From Actinoplanes palleronii (GTDB taxonomy: Bacteria > Actinomycetota > Actinomycetes > Mycobacteriales > Micromonosporaceae), in assembly GCF_016862315.1 (NCBI RefSeq), contig NZ_BOMS01000122.1, forward strand, positions 36,222 through 100,221: a DNA stretch of 64,000 nt, read 5' to 3'. Position 1 is the first letter of the stretch. Every line of letters starts with the position of its first letter. Below the pieces are notes generated by a model. The model worked only from the letters and a program-made list of their open reading frames with translations, was not told where the DNA came from and did no database searches. Positions 50,242 through 58,286 of this stretch are shown piece after piece. The position numbers were made by a program, and so were the translations under genes.

Positions 50242-51255
50242 TCAGCGCGCGAACGGGTCCGGGCGCTTCTGCAGCAGCTCGTGCAGGCTGGCCTGGATCG
50301 TCTCGCGCACCTGGTCGGCCAGGTTGTAGACGACCAGCGGGTCGTCGGCGTACTCGGTGAGGTGCGCGGTCGGGATCGGCGGGCAGAACTGGATCAGCCA
50401 CTTGCTGGGCAGCGGGATCAGGCCCAGCGGCCCCAGCCAGGGGAAGGTCGGGGTGACCGGGAAGTACGGCACCCCGAGCAACCGGGCCAGCGGCTTCAGG
50501 TCGGCCAGGATCGGGTAGATCTCCTCGGCGCCGACGATGGCGACCGGGATGATCGGCGTACCGGTGCGCAGGGCCGCGGACACGAACCCGCCACGGCCGA
50601 AGCGCTGGAGTTTGTACCGCTCGGAGAACTTCTTGCCGATCCCCTTGAAGCCCTCCGGGAACACCCCGACCAGCTGGTTGTTGGTCATCAGCCGTTCGGC
50701 GTCCGGGTTGCAGGCCACCGTGGCGCCGGCCGCGCGGGCCAGCTCGCTCATCCCCGGAACCCGGAAGACCAGGTCGGCGCCGAGCAGGCGGAGATGCCGC
50801 CGGCTCGGGTGGTTGTCGTGCAGCGCCACGGTCAGCATCAGCGCGTCCAGCGCGACGGTGCCGGAGTGGTTGCCGACCACCAGGCCGCCGCTCTCGGCCG
50901 GGACGTTCTCGATCCCGAACACCTCGGTGCGGAACCAGTCCCGGTAGAGCACCCGCAGCATCGGGTGCAGCACCGCGGCGGTCAGCTCCGGGTCGAAGCC
51001 GAACTCGTCCACCTCGTACGCGCCGGCCAGCCGGCGGCGCAGGAACGCGAGCCCGTCGGCGACCCGGCGGTCCCACAGGTCCAGGCCGGTCGGCGCCGGC
51101 TCGGCACTCGCCACGGCGGGCTCCTCGACGACGGGCTCCGGCGCGGGCTTCTCCGGGATGGGCCGGCGGCCGTTCAGCTTCTTCGGCGGGGACGGCTCGG
51201 GCAGCCGGAAATCGGCGTGCCCGGGCAGCATGTCGCGGTATTCATCCTGGCTCAC
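50242..51255 (-). CDS. Lysophospholipid acyltransferase family protein
   Basis: A 337-aa PlsC-type acyltransferase. Residues 1-95 are a Pro-rich region. The catalytic block has GLVVGNHSGTVALDALM (HX4D-like: His-Ser-Gly-Thr-Val-Ala-Leu-Asp, one residue longer than the usual spacing), VGVFPEGFKGIGKKF (motif III EG), and TPIIPVAIVGAEEIYP. It probably adds acyl chains to glycerol phosphate or related lipids at the inner membrane. It lies 6 bp after the epimerase gene and is probably co-transcribed with it. Confidence 0.87.
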   Translation of the reverse strand: MSQDEYRDMLPGHADFRLPEPSPPKKLNGRRPIPEKPAPEPVVEEPAVASAEPAPTGLDLWDRRVADGLAFLRRRLAGAYEVDEFGFDPELTAAVLHPMLRVLYRDWFRTEVFGIENVPAESGGLVVGNHSGTVALDALMLTVALHDNHPSRRHLRLLGADLVFRVPGMSELARAAGATVACNPDAERLMTNNQLVGVFPEGFKGIGKKFSERYKLQRFGRGGFVSAALRTGTPIIPVAIVGAEEIYPILADLKPLARLLGVPYFPVTPTFPWLGPLGLIPLPSKWLIQFCPPIPTAHLTEYADDPLVVYNLADQVRETIQASLHELLQKRPDPFAR

Positions 51256-51261
51256 GAGCGA

Positions 51262-52347
51262 TCACGCCCTTGACTTGGCAGGGTGGGCCGGGTCGCCTTC
51301 GGCCGCGGCGCGCACTCGCCGGATGCCGTCCAGGATCGCGTGCTCAGCGGCGGCGAGGCGGTCGGCGGTGAGCGAGGATCCGGCCGCGTGCGCCTGGATG
51401 AACTCCTCGAACGCGGTGGCGGTGCTGCGCGGGGTGAAGCCGAACTCCCGGATCAGCCGGGAGGTGTCGACCACCCGGCCGTGCACGAAGAGGTCGATCT
51501 GGTCCAGGCCGATCTGCTCGACGCCCAGATAGCGGGCGAGGGAGGCGGCGGTGGACAGCCCGCTCTCGGGCAGCGGCACGGCGACGCGGCCGGCCCGGCG
51601 GACCGCCTGGGACAGCATCAGTACGCCGGAACCGGCGACGTTGAAGGTGCCCGGATGGTTCTCGGTCACCGAACGGTGCAGGACTTCCAGGGCGTCGTCC
51701 ACGTGCACGAACTGCAGGCGGGCGTCGCGGCCGAGCACGGTGGGCACCACCGGCTGGGCGAAGTATCGGGTCAGCGACGTCTCGGCGGACGAGCTGATCA
51801 TCGGGGCGAAGCGGAGCACGGTGGCGGCCACTTCGGGACGACGGCGGCGGAAGCCGCGGACGTACCCCTCGATGTCGAGGATGTCCCGGGCGAACGGGCC
51901 GCGCGGCACCGCCCGCGGCTCGGTGTCCTCGGTGAAGACCGCGGGGTCACGGAACGACGCGCCGTACGCCGCCGTGGACGAGCGCACCACCAGCTTGCGC
52001 AGTTTCGGCGCGCCCTGTGCGGCAGCCAGCACCTGCATGGTGCCGATGACGTTCTGTTCCTTCATCCCGCTCCGGCCGCCGTGCTCCGCGTCGGGCACGC
52101 TGGTCACCGCGAGGTGCACCAGCGCCTCGGCGCCGAGATCCGCGATGGCCTCGGTGGCCGCGCGCGCGTCGGCCCGGATCCGCTCCACACCGTCCAGCAG
52201 GCCGAGCAGGCGTGCCGGTGGGTCATGCGGGTCCAGACCGACGACACGGTCGATCCGGGGATCTGCGGCGAGGCGGGCAGCCACCCGAGCGCCGAGATAA
52301 CGGCTGACTCCGGTGACCACGACAACGCTGGGCGATGAGGTCACCAC
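51262..52347 (-). CDS. NAD-dependent epimerase/dehydratase family protein
   Basis: A 361-aa extended-SDR protein: VVVVTGVSRYLGARVAARLA (NAD loop), DRVVGLDPHDPP, LVHLAVTSVPDAEHGGRSGMKEQNVIGTMQVL, and VVRSSTAAYGASFRDPAVF. The usual YxxxK Tyr is not obvious, so catalysis may differ or be lost. GTG 52347 or the next GTG codon at 52344 is the start, with AAAGGTG upstream. It sits in a conserved-looking order: bS22, epimerase, acyltransferase. Confidence 0.85.
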   Translation of the reverse strand: MVTSSPSVVVVTGVSRYLGARVAARLAADPRIDRVVGLDPHDPPARLLGLLDGVERIRADARAATEAIADLGAEALVHLAVTSVPDAEHGGRSGMKEQNVIGTMQVLAAAQGAPKLRKLVVRSSTAAYGASFRDPAVFTEDTEPRAVPRGPFARDILDIEGYVRGFRRRRPEVAATVLRFAPMISSSAETSLTRYFAQPVVPTVLGRDARLQFVHVDDALEVLHRSVTENHPGTFNVAGSGVLMLSQAVRRAGRVAVPLPESGLSTAASLARYLGVEQIGLDQIDLFVHGRVVDTSRLIREFGFTPRSTATAFEEFIQAHAAGSSLTADRLAAAEHAILDGIRRVRAAAEGDPAHPAKSRA

Positions 52348-52432
52348 GAGCGCACCTTTCGATGCTGAGCCTCGGAACCAGAACCAGTGAGGCAAGTAAC
52401 GACGTCAGCCGGGTGATCCACCCGGCCGGTCG

Positions 52433-52534
52433 TCACTTGCCCAGACGGCGACGCTGGACGCGGGTCTTGCGCAGCAGCTTGCGGTGCTTCTTCTTCGCCA
52501 TACGCTTGCGGCGCTTCTTGACCACGGAGCCCAT
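52433..52534 (-). CDS. bS22 / AURKAIP1-COX24 domain mini ribosomal protein
   Basis: A 33-aa, extremely basic peptide (MGSVVKKRRKRMAKKKHRKL then RKTRVQRRRLGK). It matches actinobacterial bS22, a mini-protein seen on the mycobacterial 30S subunit, and the AURKAIP1/COX24 domain. ATG 52534 follows GAGAGGC. It is immediately upstream of the epimerase gene (85-bp gap). Confidence 0.92.
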   Translation of the reverse strand: MGSVVKKRRKRMAKKKHRKLLRKTRVQRRRLGK

Positions 52535-52728
52535 ACGAAAGCCTCTCGAACCATGTTTGGGTGGAACCGGCGGCCACGACAGCACACCGGAACCGATCTG
52601 GACGGCGCCCGGAGCGGCGCCAACTGCTAGGCGGCACACACGTAAATTCCGGGAGCCAACCTGTCCAGCCTACCGGCACGCTCCGGGAGGACCAACACGA
52701 CCCCGGCCACCCAAGCCCCCGAGGAGCC

Positions 52729-52941
52729 TCAGGCGGTCTGCGAGAACGCGCCGCGGAGGTAAGCGTGCACCGCGTGCTCGGGCACCCGGAACGAGCGTCC
52801 GACCCGGACGGCGGTGAGGTCACCGCCGTGCACGAGCCGGTAGACGGTCATCTTGGAGACCCGCATCAGGGTGGCCACCTCGGCCACGGTCAGGAACCGT
52901 ACCTCCGAGAGGCGTTCCTCGGTCTGGGCTGGACCCGTCAT
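52729..52941 (-). CDS. BldC-like MerR/excisionase-type helix-turn-helix protein
   Basis: A 70-aa DNA-binding protein, essentially one HTH: RFLTVAEVATLMRVSKMTVYRLVHGGDLTAVRVGRSFRVPEHAVHAYL. It resembles BldC, which binds direct repeats cooperatively and delays development in Streptomyces. It is near bldN/rsbN here, but a paralogue elsewhere could be the true BldC, so I give no gene symbol. An extra 14-bp palindrome lies about 95 bp upstream. Confidence 0.85.
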   Translation of the reverse strand: MTGPAQTEERLSEVRFLTVAEVATLMRVSKMTVYRLVHGGDLTAVRVGRSFRVPEHAVHAYLRGAFSQTA

Positions 52942-53034
52942 CTCGTCGCACCGATCCTTTCCGCAGGCATGTGCCGCCCCGGCGCCGGAAGGCCCTGGAA
53001 GTGGTCGAGGCGACGAACGTGCGTGTCATCAGAA

Positions 53035-53048
53035 CCGTATCGATACGG
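53035..53048. promoter_or_regulatory. 14-bp palindrome upstream of the BldC-like gene
   Basis: CCGTATCGATACGG is a perfect palindrome, 94 bp upstream of the BldC-like start and 87 bp after the end of the proline dehydrogenase gene. Confidence 0.35.
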
Positions 53049-53134
53049 CTGTGACCAGGGCGTTGCGTTCCGTAATTTGCCCACAAAAAGTCAAGTGCGA
53101 CACGCCAGATCCGTGTCCGATTAGACCGAAAGAG

Positions 53135-54055
53135 TCACTTACGAGAAGAAAGGGCCTGTGCGAGGAGGGTGACCTTGCCTGGTCGCTCGGCGAGACGGCG
53201 CATCAGGTAGCCGTACCACTGGGTCCCGTACGGCAGGTACACCCGCACCGCGTGGCCGCCGGCCGCCAGTCGTGCCTGCTCCTCCTGGCGGACGCCGTAG
53301 AGGAGCTGGAACTCGTACTCCCCGGTGGAGCGGTCGAACCAGCGCGCCCGGTCCTCGGCGATCGCGATCAGCCGCGGGTCGTGGGTGGCCACCATCGGGT
53401 AGCCCTCACCGGACATCAGGATGTTCAGGCACCGCACGTACGACTTGTCGACGTCCAGCGCGGACTGGTAGGCCACCGACTCCGGTTCGGCGTACGCGCC
53501 CTTGCAGAGCCGCACCCGAGACCCGGCAGTGGACAGCTCCCGGCAGTCCCCCTCGGTACGCCGCAGGTACGCCTGCAGCACCGCACCGGTCGCCGGGAAG
53601 TCCCGTCGCAGCTCGAGCAGCGTCTCCAGGGTCGCGTCGGTGGTGCCGTGGTCCTCGGCGTCCAGGGTCACCGTGGTGCCCGCCTCGGCCGCCGCGGCAC
53701 AGATCGCGCGGGCGTTCTCGTACGCCATCTTCTCGTCGATCCGCTGGCCCAGGGCCGAGAGTTTGACGCTGACCTCGGCCGCCGGCGTCAGACCGGCGTG
53801 ACGCAGGCGGCCCAGCAGCGCGACGTACTCGTCCCGGACGGCCTGCGCCTGCGCGGTCGTCTCGGTGCCCTCCCCCAGGTGAACCAGGCTGACGGCGAGC
53901 CCGTCGTCGGCCAGCTCCCGGGCGGCCCGCAACGCCTCCTCGCCGTCGTCGCCGGCGACGAAGCGCCGGACGATCCCCAAGCTGGCGGGCGCTGACTCGA
54001 CCAATCGCTCCAGCCGGGCGGAGCCGGCCGCGGCGAAGAACAGGGAACGGAGCAT
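53135..54055 (-). CDS. Proline dehydrogenase
   Basis: A 306-aa monofunctional PRODH (PutA N-terminal-type TIM barrel). Visible are VSVKLSALGQRIDEKMAYENARAICAAA, VTLDAEDHGTTDATLETLLEL, LQAYLRRTEGDCREL, VRLCKGAYAEPESVAYQ, and the terminal VRVYLPYGTQWYGYLMRRLAERP with the proline-binding Arg pair. It oxidises proline to pyrroline-5-carboxylate with FAD at the membrane. No P5C dehydrogenase gene is nearby. ATG start at 54055. Confidence 0.93.
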   Translation of the reverse strand: MLRSLFFAAAGSARLERLVESAPASLGIVRRFVAGDDGEEALRAARELADDGLAVSLVHLGEGTETTAQAQAVRDEYVALLGRLRHAGLTPAAEVSVKLSALGQRIDEKMAYENARAICAAAAEAGTTVTLDAEDHGTTDATLETLLELRRDFPATGAVLQAYLRRTEGDCRELSTAGSRVRLCKGAYAEPESVAYQSALDVDKSYVRCLNILMSGEGYPMVATHDPRLIAIAEDRARWFDRSTGEYEFQLLYGVRQEEQARLAAGGHAVRVYLPYGTQWYGYLMRRLAERPGKVTLLAQALSSRK

Positions 54056-54132
54056 GCGCCGAGCGTAACCGCACCGCCCGGCCCCGGCCCGGCAGTGCGG
54101 TCGAGGAATCGCACCTCGCGGCCGGTTGCGGC

Positions 54133-54138
54133 TACCGT
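54133..54138 (+). promoter_or_regulatory. -10 box of a leaderless promoter
   Basis: TACCGT ends 6 nt before GTG 54145. Confidence 0.45.
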
Positions 54139-54144
54139 GGTCGG

Positions 54145-54690
54145 GTGAACTTCGATGCGTACGCCCGGACGGCGGTAGACCTCGTCAACGCCGGCCTGGA
54201 CGATCTCGCCGGGCTGCGAGCCCTGTTCTCCACCGACCTGGACTACATGCGCGACCAGGTCGTGGAGAAGGACCTCGCGGTCTTCCGGCGGGCGCAACGG
54301 CGCCTGCGCGAGGTCTTCGAGTACGGCACGGCCGGCCGCGACGGCGACGCGGTGCGCGAGCTGAACTCACTCCTCGAGGCGTACCCGGTGCAGCCACGCA
54401 TCTCCGGCCACGACGCCAGCGACTGGCACATGCACGTCACCAGCCGCGGCTCCTCGGTGAGCGCGGAATACCTGGCCGGCGCGGTCTGGGGCCTGGCCGT
54501 CTGGCTCTGCGAGTACGGCAGCGCCCGGTTCGGCATCTGCGCCGACGAGCGCTGCGGCAACGTCTACCTGGACACGTCGTCGAACAACTGCCGCCGGTTC
54601 TGCTCGGAACGCTGCGCGACCCGCTCGCACGTGGCAGCGCACCGCGCCCGCAAGCGCGCGGCCGCGGCGCCCGACCTCACGCCCGCCTAA
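54145..54690 (+). CDS. CGNR zinc-finger transcription regulator
   Basis: A 181-aa protein. The N-terminal ABATE-type domain (about 1-125: ARTAVDLVNAGLDDLAGLRALF) precedes the CGNR zinc finger: CADERCGNVYLDTSSNNCRRFCSERCATRSHVAAHRARK, with the metal Cys residues and basic helix. Such proteins are thought to bind DNA; targets are unknown. It is divergent from proline dehydrogenase, which it may control, across a 90-bp gap. Appears leaderless. Confidence 0.9.
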   Translation: MNFDAYARTAVDLVNAGLDDLAGLRALFSTDLDYMRDQVVEKDLAVFRRAQRRLREVFEYGTAGRDGDAVRELNSLLEAYPVQPRISGHDASDWHMHVTSRGSSVSAEYLAGAVWGLAVWLCEYGSARFGICADERCGNVYLDTSSNNCRRFCSERCATRSHVAAHRARKRAAAAPDLTPA

Positions 54691-54775
54691 TCCACAGGCC
54701 GGGGCCGTCCACAGCCCCGAACCACCGCCCGCCGATTCCCCGCCAGACTGTCCAGCGGGGGCTCCCCCAGGGAGG

Positions 54776-54873
54776 GCGGGCTTGTGCGCGGCGGGCTTGT
54801 GCACGGCGGGCTTCGTTGCGCGGTGGGCTTCGTTGCGTGGCGGGCTTTTGTGCGCGGCGGCTTTTTGTGCGCA
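54776..54873. repeat. 15-17 bp tandem repeat, six copies
   Basis: Units GCGGGCTTGTGCGCG (two of 15 bp) and then four of 17 bp (GCGGGCTTCGTTGCGCG and variants with added T) run head to tail between convergent CGNR and isomerase genes, ending 8 bp from the isomerase stop. Confidence 0.75.
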
Positions 54874-54881
54874 GGCGTTCC

Positions 54882-55691
54882 TCAGGCCGAGGTGGCCGCC
54901 CCGGCCGGTGCCAGGTGCCGGCGGGCGAACTCCAGCGCCTCGCGCAGGTCCGCCTCGCGCACCGCCCGGCTCGCGGCCTTCCGGGTGTTGATCTCCAGCG
55001 CGACCGACCCGGTGAACCCCCGCCCGGCCAGTGACCGCAGCAGCTCGGCGCAGGGCTGGTTGCCGCGGCCCGGCACCAGGTGCTCGTCGCGGCCCTCGCC
55101 GGTGCCGTCACCCAGGTGCACGTGCTTGAGCGCGGCGCCCATCCGGTCGGCCATCTCCAGCGAGTCGATCCGGGACGCGGCGCAGTGCGACAGATCAAGC
55201 GTGTACGCGTCGAAGCCGGTCTCGGTCGGATCCCAGCCCGGCGTGTACGGCACGAACCAGCGCCCGGCCATCTTGACCGGGAACATGTTCTCGATCGCGA
55301 AGCTCAGGCCGGGGTGCCGCTCCTGGACCTTGGCCAGGCCGGCGGCGAAATTCTTGGCATAGTCACGCTGCCAGGTGAACGGTGGGTGCACCACGACGGT
55401 CGGCGCGCCCAGCGACTCGGCGAGCTGGGCCGCGCGGTTGAGGCGCTCCCACGGGTCGGAGCTCCACACCCGCTGGGTCACCAGCAGGCAGGGAGCGTGC
55501 ACCGACAAAACCGGCACACCGTAGTGATCGGCCAGGCCCTTGAGGGCGCCGGCATCCTGGCTGACAGCATCGGTCCAGACCATGACCTCGAGTCCGTCGT
55601 AGCCCACCGTGGCCGCCATCTCGAACGCGGCCGCCGTCGGCTCGGGGAAGACCGAGGAGCTGGAGAGAAGCACGGGAACGCGGGAACTCAC
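54882..55691 (-). CDS. Sugar phosphate isomerase/epimerase family TIM-barrel protein
   Basis: A 269-aa xylose-isomerase-like/AP-endonuclease-2 barrel: AAFEMAATVGYDGLEVMVW, VLSVHAPCLLVT, PTVVVHPPFTWQ, LSFAIENMFP (metal Glu), YTLDLSHCAAS (Asp/His), LKHVHLGDGTGEGRDEHLVPGRG and SVALEINTRK. These fit a metal-dependent isomerase; the AP-endonuclease function is less likely at this length. GTG 55691 begins the fold. The substrate is unknown. Confidence 0.85.
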   Translation of the reverse strand: MSSRVPVLLSSSSVFPEPTAAAFEMAATVGYDGLEVMVWTDAVSQDAGALKGLADHYGVPVLSVHAPCLLVTQRVWSSDPWERLNRAAQLAESLGAPTVVVHPPFTWQRDYAKNFAAGLAKVQERHPGLSFAIENMFPVKMAGRWFVPYTPGWDPTETGFDAYTLDLSHCAASRIDSLEMADRMGAALKHVHLGDGTGEGRDEHLVPGRGNQPCAELLRSLAGRGFTGSVALEINTRKAASRAVREADLREALEFARRHLAPAGAATSA

Positions 55692-55804
55692 GCCCTCCAG
55701 CCTAACCACGTCCGTCGCGGCCGGATATATCCGCTCCAAACGGTCGTCATCCCGTCGGGCCACGCCGCAGCTCCGCTTGACCGGCAGTCGTCGGCCCGCG
55801 CGCG

Positions 55805-55810
55805 TAGGCT
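55805..55810 (+). promoter_or_regulatory. -10 box of a leaderless promoter
   Basis: TAGGCT ends 7 nt before ATG 55818. Confidence 0.45.
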
Positions 55811-55817
55811 GACCGGG

Positions 55818-56657
55818 ATGAGCCGCACGCAACGCCCCGTGGAAGTCTCGCTCGACTTCCCTCGGGAATGGATCGAGTTCCTCGACCCCGCCGACGAGCA
55901 GCATCTGGTCCGCGCCGACCTGACCTGGCTGCTCTCCCGCTGGACCTGCGTGTTCGGCTCGGCCTGCCGCGGCATCCTGCCCGACCGCGCCGAGGACGGC
56001 TGCTGCTCGCACGGCGCGTTCTTCACCGACGCCGACGACGAGACCCGGGTGAAGGCGGCGGTCACCAAGCTCACCCCGGAGACCTGGCAGCACCACCGGC
56101 GCGGGTTCCGGAACTGGACCGAGATGGACACCGTGGACGGCACCAAGCCGGCCCGGCGCACTGCCACCCAATCGAGTGACGGCCCGTGTGTGTTCCTGAA
56201 CGACGCGACGTTCGCCGGCGGGGGCGGCTGCGCGCTGCACGCCCAGGCGCTGCGCGACGGGGCACACCCGCTGGAGTACAAACCGGACGTCTGCTGGCAG
56301 TTGCCGGTCCGCCGGGAGCAGGACTGGGTCACCCGGCCGGACGGCGTGAAGCTGCTGCAGTCCACGGTGACCGAGTTCGACCGGCGCGGCTGGGGCCCGG
56401 GCGGGCACGACCTCGCCTGGTGGTGCACGTCGTCCCCGGACGCCCACGTGGGCACCGAGGCGATGTACCTGTCCTACGCCCCGGAACTGACCGCGTTGAT
56501 CGGCGAGGCGGCGTACCGGAAACTCGCCGAGCTCTGCGCCGCCCGCCTGGCCTCCGGCCTGATCGCCATCCACCCGGCCACCGCCGCCGCGCAAGCGGCC
56601 GCGGCCCCGAAGAAACGCGGCGGCCGCCAGCCCGCTTCCCCACCCGCCACCGCCTGA
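55818..56657 (+). CDS. Cysteine-rich conserved-type protein, possible metal-binding (YkgJ/DUF3109-like)
   Basis: A 279-aa soluble protein. Cys residues are clustered as CVFGSACRGI, DGCCSHGAFF, GPCVFLNDATFAGGGGCALHAQAL and DVCWQLPVRR, a spacing like that of proteins thought to chelate iron or zinc (YkgJ/DUF3109 group); this is inferred from pattern only. The C-terminal 35 residues are Ala/Lys/Pro-rich. Start ATG 55818 has a TANNNT box 7 nt before and no Shine-Dalgarno. Divergent from the isomerase. Confidence 0.75.
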   Translation: MSRTQRPVEVSLDFPREWIEFLDPADEQHLVRADLTWLLSRWTCVFGSACRGILPDRAEDGCCSHGAFFTDADDETRVKAAVTKLTPETWQHHRRGFRNWTEMDTVDGTKPARRTATQSSDGPCVFLNDATFAGGGGCALHAQALRDGAHPLEYKPDVCWQLPVRREQDWVTRPDGVKLLQSTVTEFDRRGWGPGGHDLAWWCTSSPDAHVGTEAMYLSYAPELTALIGEAAYRKLAELCAARLASGLIAIHPATAAAQAAAAPKKRGGRQPASPPATA

Positions 56658-56815
56658 CACCCGACCAGGTCGAATCGGACCACGTGCTCAGACAGGCGCC
56701 GCTGCTCGTTCAACCGCCTGCACTACCAACCAACCCCATAGGGTACGAATACCGAGAGCCCCGCCGCAGGCTACAAGCCACGCGCTGCTCCGATCCCGCG
56801 CGCCACCGCGCTCCC

Positions 56816-56943
56816 TTCCGGCCCTGCCGCACTTCCCGACCGCACAAACCTTGCGCGAAACCGCGATCATTTCCGGCCACCGCTGCGCTTCCCACCGCCG
56901 GCGACCGCGTTCATTTCCGGCCACCGCCGCGCTTTCCGACCGC
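56816..56943. repeat. Degenerate direct repeats in a gene-free stretch
   Basis: TTTCCGGCCACCGC..GCGCTT and close variants occur at 56816, 56868 and 56912 (spacings 52 and 44 bp). They lie in 56658-57573, a 916-bp stretch in which I see no credible gene. Confidence 0.55.
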
Positions 56944-57083
56944 GCGGGGCTGGGGTGGGCAGCCAGGCGGCGGAGGCGGCGGGTCACGGCCCGTCGCGCC
57001 GCTCACCGCCCACAGCCAGGCGCGACCGTCTAAAACGCGCCGCCCCGAGTCCCGGCACGACATCGGCGCGCGTCACGACCCCC

Positions 57084-57262
57084 GGCTGGTCGTCAGGGGT
57101 GCCTCAGCGACCCCGAGACACCCCTGAACACCAGCCACGCAAGTTCGGCTGGTGCTGAGGGGTGCCTCAGCGACCTCGAGACACCCCTGAACACCAGCCA
57201 CGCGAGTCCGGCTGGCGCTGAGGGGTGCCTCAGCGACCTCGAGACAGCCGCCAGCACCAGCC
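57084..57262. repeat. Three tandem copies of the 53-bp palindrome (family 1)
   Basis: Copies at 57084-57136, 57147-57199 and 57210-57262, each 53 bp, with 10-bp spacers (ACGCAAGTTC, ACGCGAGTCC), so the period is 63 bp. Each reads GGCTGG...AGGGGTGCCTC...GAGACACCCCT...CACCAGCC and folds into an imperfect hairpin; the third has a diverged right arm. The same element is at 31830-31882. Confidence 0.88.
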
Positions 57263-57573
57263 GGGGTGCCGCACGCCGGCTCGAGAGGCGGACATTGCGG
57301 ACTTACCGTCGTACCATGGGCTCGGAACGCGCCGGAATGCTCGCGCCGGACCATAGACCGGGACCGGCCGCCCATCTGCTGGGACGGCCGTGCCCGGCCG
57401 CGGATGGCGACCGGCGCAGCGGACCGTGACCCCACGCGGCCGCCGCCTGGCAAGCCAACGCAGCCACCCCGCCGCCCGGCCGACAAACCCCGGCGACCCA
57501 ATTCAGGACGGACGGCAATAGAGCACCCGCACCGCAGAGATCTGACCCCAGCCCACCGAGCGAAGCGGGGCCA

Positions 57574-58257
57574 TCAGGGCTCGAACTTGTAGCCCAATCC
57601 TCGGACCGTGACGATGTAGCGCGGCGCGCTCGGCTCCGGTTCGACCTTGGAGCGCAGGCGCTTGACGTGCACGTCGAGGGTCTTGGTGTCACCGACGTAG
57701 TCGGCGCCCCAGACCCGGTCGATCAGCTGGCCGCGGGTCAGCACCCGGCCGGCGTTGCGCAGCAGCAGCTCGAGCAGCTCGAACTCCTTCAGCGGCAGCT
57801 GCACGCCGGCGCCGTCGACCGTCACCACGTGCCGTTCGACGTCCATCCGGACCGGTCCGGCCGCCAGCGTCGGCGTGCTCACCTCGGCGGCCTCACCGCC
57901 CTGGCGACGCAGCACGGCGCGGATCCGGGCGACGAGTTCGCGCGGCGAGTACGGCTTGGTGACGTAGTCGTCGGCGCCGATCTCCAGGCCGACCACCTTG
58001 TCGATCTCGCTGTCCCGGGCGGTGACCATGATGATCGGGACAGCGGATCGCTGCCGGAGCTGGCGGCACACTTCGGTGCCGGACATCTCGGGCAACATGA
58101 GGTCGAGCAGCACGATGTCGGCACCGGTCCGGTCGAACTGCGTGAGCGCCGAGGTTCCGGTCGCTGCGACCGACACCTCGAAGCCCTCCTTCCGCAGCAT
58201 GTACGACAGGGCGTCGGAGAACGACTCCTCGTCCTCGACCACGAGCACGCGGGCCAA
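57574..58257 (-). CDS. regX3: OmpR-type response regulator RegX3/PhoP
   Basis: A 227-aa regulator. The receiver domain (1-115: VLVVEDEESFSDALSYMLRKEGF, phospho-Asp in DIVLLDLMLPEMSG, TKPYSPRELVARIRAVLRRQ) and the winged-helix domain (LPLKEFELLELLLRNAGRVLTRGQLIDRVWG, TKTLDVHVKRLRSKVE) are complete. With SenX3/PhoR it controls phosphate-starvation genes by binding PHO boxes. TTG 58257 with GGAAGGA upstream gives the conserved start (MARVLVVED); an ATG at 58290 overlapping the kinase stop is the alternative. Confidence 0.93.
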   Translation of the reverse strand: MARVLVVEDEESFSDALSYMLRKEGFEVSVAATGTSALTQFDRTGADIVLLDLMLPEMSGTEVCRQLRQRSAVPIIMVTARDSEIDKVVGLEIGADDYVTKPYSPRELVARIRAVLRRQGGEAAEVSTPTLAAGPVRMDVERHVVTVDGAGVQLPLKEFELLELLLRNAGRVLTRGQLIDRVWGADYVGDTKTLDVHVKRLRSKVEPEPSAPRYIVTVRGLGYKFEP

Positions 58258-58286
58258 TGTGGTTCCTTCCGTCGTCGGTGGCCGGG

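Noticed and set aside
57084..57262. CRISPR array at the 63-bp repeats
   Set aside because: Spacers are 10 bp and similar to each other; the repeat is a long palindrome and there are only three units.
56658..57573. Genes in the 0.9-kb gap before regX3
   Set aside because: All frames there are Arg/Pro/Ala-rich by-products of direct repeats and palindromes, with no start signal or family pattern.
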